Positions 7,105 to 9,831 of a DNA stretch of 9,831 nt are shown piece after piece (the first letter of the stretch is position 1; every line of letters begins with the position of its first letter). The translations under genes and the position numbers were made by a program. The DNA comes from Rhodoferax sp. GTDB lineage: Bacteria > Pseudomonadota > Gammaproteobacteria > Burkholderiales > Burkholderiaceae_C. A model generated the notes under the pieces. It saw nothing but the letters and a program-made list of their open reading frames with translations, did not search any database and was not told where the DNA came from. The stretch spans positions 1 to 9,831 of the forward strand of contig JAIFMR010000225.1 of the NCBI GenBank assembly GCA_020048255.1, in the 5' to 3' direction.

Positions 7105-8100
7105 GGTGGTGTGGGCCATGGCGTGGCCCGCTTGCAGGTCGGCGTGGTAGCTTGACCGCACCATGGCGCCCACCGCAGCGTGGCTGAAACCCATTTCGTA
7201 GGCTTTGGCTTCAAACATCTTGAACGCGTCCGGATGCACATAACGCTTGACGGTCAGGTGGCTGGTACTGGGCGCCAGGTACTGGCCAAGGGTCAGCATG
7301 TTGATGCCGTGGGCACGCATATCGCGCATCACGTCCAGAATCTCGTCGTCGGTCTCACCCAAGCCCACCATCAGGCCGCTTTTGGTGGGCACGTTGGGGA
7401 ACAGCGCCTTGAATTTTTTCAGCAAGTTCAGGCTGAATTGGTAGTCTGAGCCGGGCCGGGCTTCTTTGTAAAGGCGTGGAATGGTTTCCAGGTTGTGGTT
7501 CATCACGTCGGGCGGCGCGGCTTTCAAAATCTCAAGGGCCCGGTCGTCGCGGCCGCGGAAGTCGGGCACCAGCACTTCAATTTGCGTTTGTGGCGACTTG
7601 GCTCGAATCTGCTCAATGCAGGCCACAAAATGGCCGGCACCACCATCGCGCAGGTCATCGCGGTCCACGCTGGTCACCACCACGTATTTCAGCTTAAGCT
7701 GGGCAATGGTGTTGGCCAAGTTGACGGGCTCGTTGGCGTCCAGCGGGTCGGGGCGGCCATGGCCCACGTCGCAAAACGGACAGCGCCGGGTGCACTTGTC
7801 GCCCATGATCATGAAAGTGGCCGTGCCTTTGCCAAAACATTCGCCGATGTTCGGGCAACTGGCTTCTTCACACACGGTGACGAGTTTGTTGCTGCGCAGC
7901 ACGTCCTTGATTTCATAAAACCGTGTGGTCGGGCTGCCGGCTTTGACGCGAATCCACTCGGGCTTGCGCAAAATTTCACCGGGCTGCACCTTGACCGGTA
8001 TGCGCGACAGCTTGGCTGCGGCCTTTTGTTTGGCCGTGGGGTCGTAGTTTTCAGCGCTTTGGGCAACGCGCACGGTGTTGTTGTCAGTCGGTGTGTTCAT
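7099..8100 (-). CDS. lipA: Lipoyl synthase (radical SAM)
   Basis: LipA inserts two sulfur atoms at C6 and C8 of a protein-bound octanoyl chain, giving lipoate on the 2-oxoacid dehydrogenase E2 subunits and GcvH. It acts in the cytoplasm. All cluster ligands are visible. The auxiliary cluster motif is Cx4Cx5C (C77, C82, C88). The radical SAM motif is Cx3Cx2C (C103, C107, C110) in KCTRRCPFCDVGHGRPDPLD. The RSSYHA motif near the C-terminus supplies the conserved serine ligand of the auxiliary cluster. At 333 aa it is a normal length for beta-proteobacterial LipA. The start is ATG at 8100, 21 bp after the lipB stop, without a strong ribosome binding site. A 5-codon ORF (8114 down to 8097) ends in TGA overlapping this ATG, so translation may be coupled. 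The TGA stop lies in a repeat element. Confidence 0.98.
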   Translation of the reverse strand: MNTPTDNNTVRVAQSAENYDPTAKQKAAAKLSRIPVKVQPGEILRKPEWIRVKAGSPTTRFYEIKDVLRSNKLVTVCEEASCPNIGECFGKGTATFMIMGDKCTRRCPFCDVGHGRPDPLDANEPVNLANTIAQLKLKYVVVTSVDRDDLRDGGAGHFVACIEQIRAKSPQTQIEVLVPDFRGRDDRALEILKAAPPDVMNHNLETIPRLYKEARPGSDYQFSLNLLKKFKALFPNVPTKSGLMVGLGETDDEILDVMRDMRAHGINMLTLGQYLAPSTSHLTVKRYVHPDAFKMFEAKAYEMGFSHAAVGAMVRSSYHADLQAGHAMAHTTA

Positions 8101-8121
8101 GAGGTAGTGGGCATCGCGCCG

Positions 8122-8841
8122 TCAAGGGGCCAAATAAGTAGTTAATTTCTGGCTCAGCACGTCAGCCACCTCTTGCCACGAGACAAAAACGCCCATTGTA
8201 GAAAGATCAACGGTTTGCAGCCCCTGGTAGCCACAGGGGTTGATACGCAAGTAGGGTTCCAGGTCCATGGCGACGTTGAGCGCGACGCCGTGGTAAGTGC
8301 AATTGCGGCTGACCTTGATGCCCAAGGCGCCAATTTTTCCCAGGCCGGTGAAGTCGGGGCCGGTGAAATTGGGGTCGGATCCGGCCGCGAAGCGGAACGG
8401 CTCTGACCCCAATTTCACCGGCCTCTGCGGCAGCAGCGCGTGCCCAGAGGGGTCGTCCAGCCGCACATAAATACCCGGCGCCCCGGCCACACGATGACCG
8501 GTCACGCCAAAGTGCATCAGTGTGCGGATCACCGCTTCTTCAATGCGGTAGACATATTCCTTGACGAAATAGCCCGCGCGCTTCAAGTCGATCAGCGGGT
8601 ACGCCACCACCTGCCCAGGCCCATGGTAAGTCACCTGCCCGCCCCGGTTGGTTTGCACCACGGGAATCTGGCCAGGGTTATAGATGTGCTCCGGCTTGCC
8701 TGCTAAGCCTTGTGTATAAACCGGGTTGTGCTCGCAAATCCATAGCTCGTCTAGGGTGCTTTCGATGCGTTCGGTGGTAAGCGCCTGCATGGCTGCGTAG
8801 ATGGGCTCGTAGTCCACCCGACCCAGAAACCGAACATCCAT
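8122..8841 (-). CDS. lipB: Octanoyl-[ACP]:protein octanoyltransferase, with in-frame palindromic insertion
   Basis: LipB moves the octanoyl group from acyl carrier protein to lipoyl domains, supplying the LipA substrate. Family motifs are intact: RGGQVTYHGPGQ (66-77), the catalytic lysine in GLGKIGALGIKVSR (K169), and the catalytic cysteine in INPCGY (C203). The start is ATG at 8841, 2 bp after the stop of the DUF493 gene, as expected in an operon. At 239 residues it is longer than E. coli LipB (213). About 22 of the extra residues (R140-G161) are encoded by a palindromic element at 8358-8423 that keeps the frame. They lie between the DDPSGHALLPQ stretch and DFTGLGK, in a loop that is short in E. 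coli. Since every catalytic residue is kept, I infer an active enzyme with an enlarged surface loop. Confidence 0.96.
   Translation of the reverse strand: MDVRFLGRVDYEPIYAAMQALTTERIESTLDELWICEHNPVYTQGLAGKPEHIYNPGQIPVVQTNRGGQVTYHGPGQVVAYPLIDLKRAGYFVKEYVYRIEEAVIRTLMHFGVTGHRVAGAPGIYVRLDDPSGHALLPQRPVKLGSEPFRFAAGSDPNFTGPDFTGLGKIGALGIKVSRNCTYHGVALNVAMDLEPYLRINPCGYQGLQTVDLSTMGVFVSWQEVADVLSQKLTTYLAP
8358..8423. repeat. 66-bp palindromic element inserted in lipB coding sequence
   Basis: Perfect 19-bp arms GGCCGGTGAAATTGGGGTC (8358-8376) and its reverse complement (8405-8423) flank 28 bases. These can fold further: CCG/CGG (8381-8383 with 8398-8400) and CCGC-GAA-GCGG (8385-8395). The length is exactly 22 codons and the reading frame stays open. 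A near-copy of its end, GGCCGGTGAAGTCGG (8343-8357; 13 of 15 bases match 8358-8372), abuts it. The AATTGGGGTCAGAG-like ends remind me of REP-type sequences near Y1/RAYT transposases; that resemblance is from memory and unverified. Confidence 0.85.
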
Positions 8842-8843
8842 CG

Positions 8844-9128
8844 CTACAGCACCACCTTGACCATCGGGTGGCCTGAAAGAGTGCGGTACAGATCGTCGAG
8901 TTGCGTGCGGCTGGTGGCGGTGATGTTCAGGGTGACCCCCAGGTATTTGCCGCCCTTGCTTTCGCGCAATTCGATGGTACTGGCATCAAAGTCGGGGTCA
9001 AACTGCACTGCAATGGCTGTCAAGGCGTGAACAAGTCCATCCACCTTGAGTCCCATCACCTTGATGGGGAAAGAAGACGGGTAGCTGATGAGCGAATCGG
9101 TATCGGGGGTGCTTTTGTCGTTGGACAT
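8844..9128 (-). CDS. DUF493 / YbeD-family protein
   Basis: This is a small cytoplasmic protein of 94 aa, near the usual length (E. coli YbeD is 87 aa). The match rests on YPSSFPIKVMG near the start, then a helix, the ESKGGKYLGVTLNITATSRTQLDDLYRTL stretch typical of the family, and the ending HPMVKVVL. YbeD-like proteins fold as an ACT-like ferredoxin fold and are encoded next to lipB in many proteobacteria, but no biochemical role is established. A link to lipoate metabolism is inferred from synteny only. The stop TAG is 2 bp before the lipB start. The start is ATG at 9128, the first gene of the minus-strand cluster and divergent from atpI. Confidence 0.93.
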   Translation of the reverse strand: MSNDKSTPDTDSLISYPSSFPIKVMGLKVDGLVHALTAIAVQFDPDFDASTIELRESKGGKYLGVTLNITATSRTQLDDLYRTLSGHPMVKVVL

Positions 9129-9273
9129 GGGCTCTCAATGTTGTTGTGCCGGAGACTCAGTGCACTGCAGAATTATGGCAGCCAGGCCGGGGGGGCTTCC
9201 CTTCGCCGAAGTTCCCTTATATAATGCAGGGCTTACTGATAGATGGCCGCGTGTAACCTGCGTGTAATTTGAG
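9129..9273. promoter_or_regulatory. Divergent regulatory region between the DUF493-lip operon and the atp operon
   Basis: These 145 bp must hold promoters for both directions. Visible items are a 10-bp perfect palindrome CAGTGCACTG (9158-9167), a run of seven G (9189-9195), the TATAAT box (9220-9225), and a direct repeat GCGTGTAA (9249-9256 and 9260-9267). On the minus strand CATAAT near 9170-9175 is a possible -10 for the DUF493-lipBA operon, but no good -35 is seen at the right distance. Confidence 0.55.
9197..9225 (+). promoter_or_regulatory. Likely sigma70-type promoter of the atp operon
   Basis: A perfect -10 hexamer TATAAT (9220-9225) is preceded at 17 bp by TTCCCT (9197-9202), a weak -35. 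Transcription would start near 9232, leaving a leader of about 40 nt before the atpI ATG at 9274. Confidence 0.55.
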
Positions 9274-9762
9274 ATGCCGACAATCGCGCCACTGGATAAC
9301 TTCGACGAAGATGAGGCTGAGGCGCTGATTTTCAAGCGGCTTACGAGGCAAGAGGCGCAAGCCCTGCGTGAGAGTCAGCCGCCGATTTCGCCCTGGCGAA
9401 TCATCAGGCTTCAGGTGCTGGTGGGTATAGCTGTGACGGTGCTGACTTGGGTTTTTACCTTGAAAGCATCAGTGGCATGGTCAGCGGCTTATGGTGCGTT
9501 AGCGGTGGTCATACCGGCGGTGTTGTTTGCACGGGGGTTGATGAGTCAGTTCTCGTCCATCAATGCGATGACGGCGGGGTTTGGTTTTTTTATTTGGGAA
9601 GCAGTCAAGATTGCTGTCAGTGTCGCGATGCTTGCTGCAGCGCAAAAGTTGGTTGCTGATTTGAACTGGTTGGTGATGCTAATCAGTCTGGTTGTGACCA
9701 TGAAGGTTTATTGGGTGGCGCTGCTGATGCGTCCAAAACTAAAACAGATGAATAAGAGTTAA
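9274..9762 (+). CDS. atpI: ATP synthase subunit I (AtpI)
   Basis: First gene of the atp operon. It is a small inner-membrane protein that assists assembly of the c-ring and is not part of the mature enzyme. The 162 residues comprise an acidic cytoplasmic N-terminus (NFDEDEAEAL, then KRLTRQEAQALRE) and four likely membrane helices at about 43-61, 67-86, 105-124 and 132-151, with the basic tail RPKLKQMNKS. The helix-3 sequence FFIWEAVKIAVSVAML fits the AtpI pattern of a charged pair entering the membrane. The start is ATG at 9274, about 40 nt after the predicted promoter start, with GAG directly before it rather than a spaced ribosome binding site. Only two bases separate its stop from atpB, which supports the call. 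Confidence 0.92.
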   Translation: MPTIAPLDNFDEDEAEALIFKRLTRQEAQALRESQPPISPWRIIRLQVLVGIAVTVLTWVFTLKASVAWSAAYGALAVVIPAVLFARGLMSQFSSINAMTAGFGFFIWEAVKIAVSVAMLAAAQKLVADLNWLVMLISLVVTMKVYWVALLMRPKLKQMNKS

Positions 9763-9764
9763 CA

Positions 9765-9831
9765 ATGTCCACAGAAGCGATGACCGAACATGCCGGCCCC
9801 TCAGCCAGTGACTATATTGTTCACCACCTGA
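9765..9831 (+). CDS. atpB: ATP synthase Fo subunit a, N-terminus (runs off window)
   Basis: Only the first 22 codons are present, starting at ATG 9765, 2 bp after the atpI stop; AAGAG upstream can serve as ribosome binding site. The product starts MSTEAMTEHAGPSASDYIVH, close to the ASEYIVHHL start I recall from beta-proteobacterial subunit a. In this operon position subunit a, which forms the proton half-channels against the c-ring, is expected. Confidence 0.85.
   Translation, partial: MSTEAMTEHAGPSASDYIVHHL

Noticed and set aside
8358..8423. Sequencing or assembly artefact, or a broken lipB
   Set aside because: The frame stays open across the element, all downstream catalytic residues are in frame, and the length is an exact multiple of three.
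9189..9195. Run of seven G in the divergent promoter as a phase-variation tract
   Set aside because: Seven bases is short for slippage switching, and it lies upstream of the -35 position without other support.

Overview
The window looks like chromosomal DNA of a betaproteobacterium, most likely Comamonadaceae (Rhodoferax/Polaromonas-like). The grounds are its high-GC coding bias, the sequence character of LipA, LipB and AtpI, the order DUF493-lipB-lipA divergent from an atp operon, and two short interspersed repeats of a type I associate with this family. The genus assignment is inference.

Left part (1-3579): the 3' end of a PAS-linked GGDEF gene (+), an unrecognised 158-aa gene (+), then a convergent gene (-) for a PAS-PAS-PAS-GGDEF diguanylate cyclase whose first two PAS domains are a tandem duplication. 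Both GGDEF domains keep the active-site motif and the RxxD inhibitory site, so both should make cyclic-di-GMP and be product-inhibited. A gene-free stretch of about 330 bases follows. It holds two hairpins, a convincing rho-independent terminator for the minus strand, and one copy of a repeat.

Middle and right (3580-9128, all -): in transcription order, a DUF493/YbeD-like gene, lipB, lipA, and a large SWIM-SNF2 helicase gene. LipB moves octanoyl groups from acyl carrier protein to apo-proteins and LipA inserts the two sulfurs, giving protein-bound lipoate. The gaps are 2 bp, 21 bp and 57 bp, so all four genes may be read together, ending at the terminator near 3450. A divergent promoter region with a perfect TATAAT then leads into atpI and the start of atpB (+), the beginning of the F1Fo ATP synthase operon.

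The most unusual signals are small. (1) A 66-bp palindromic element sits in frame inside lipB and adds 22 codons just upstream of the catalytic lysine, much as Rickettsia palindromic elements do. (2) Two diverged copies of a roughly 63-bp hairpin repeat each begin exactly at a stop codon (context GCC TGA TTT), one ending lipA and one ending the SNF2 gene. They show a compensatory base-pair change. No phage, CRISPR array, rRNA, tRNA or complete transposase gene was seen.
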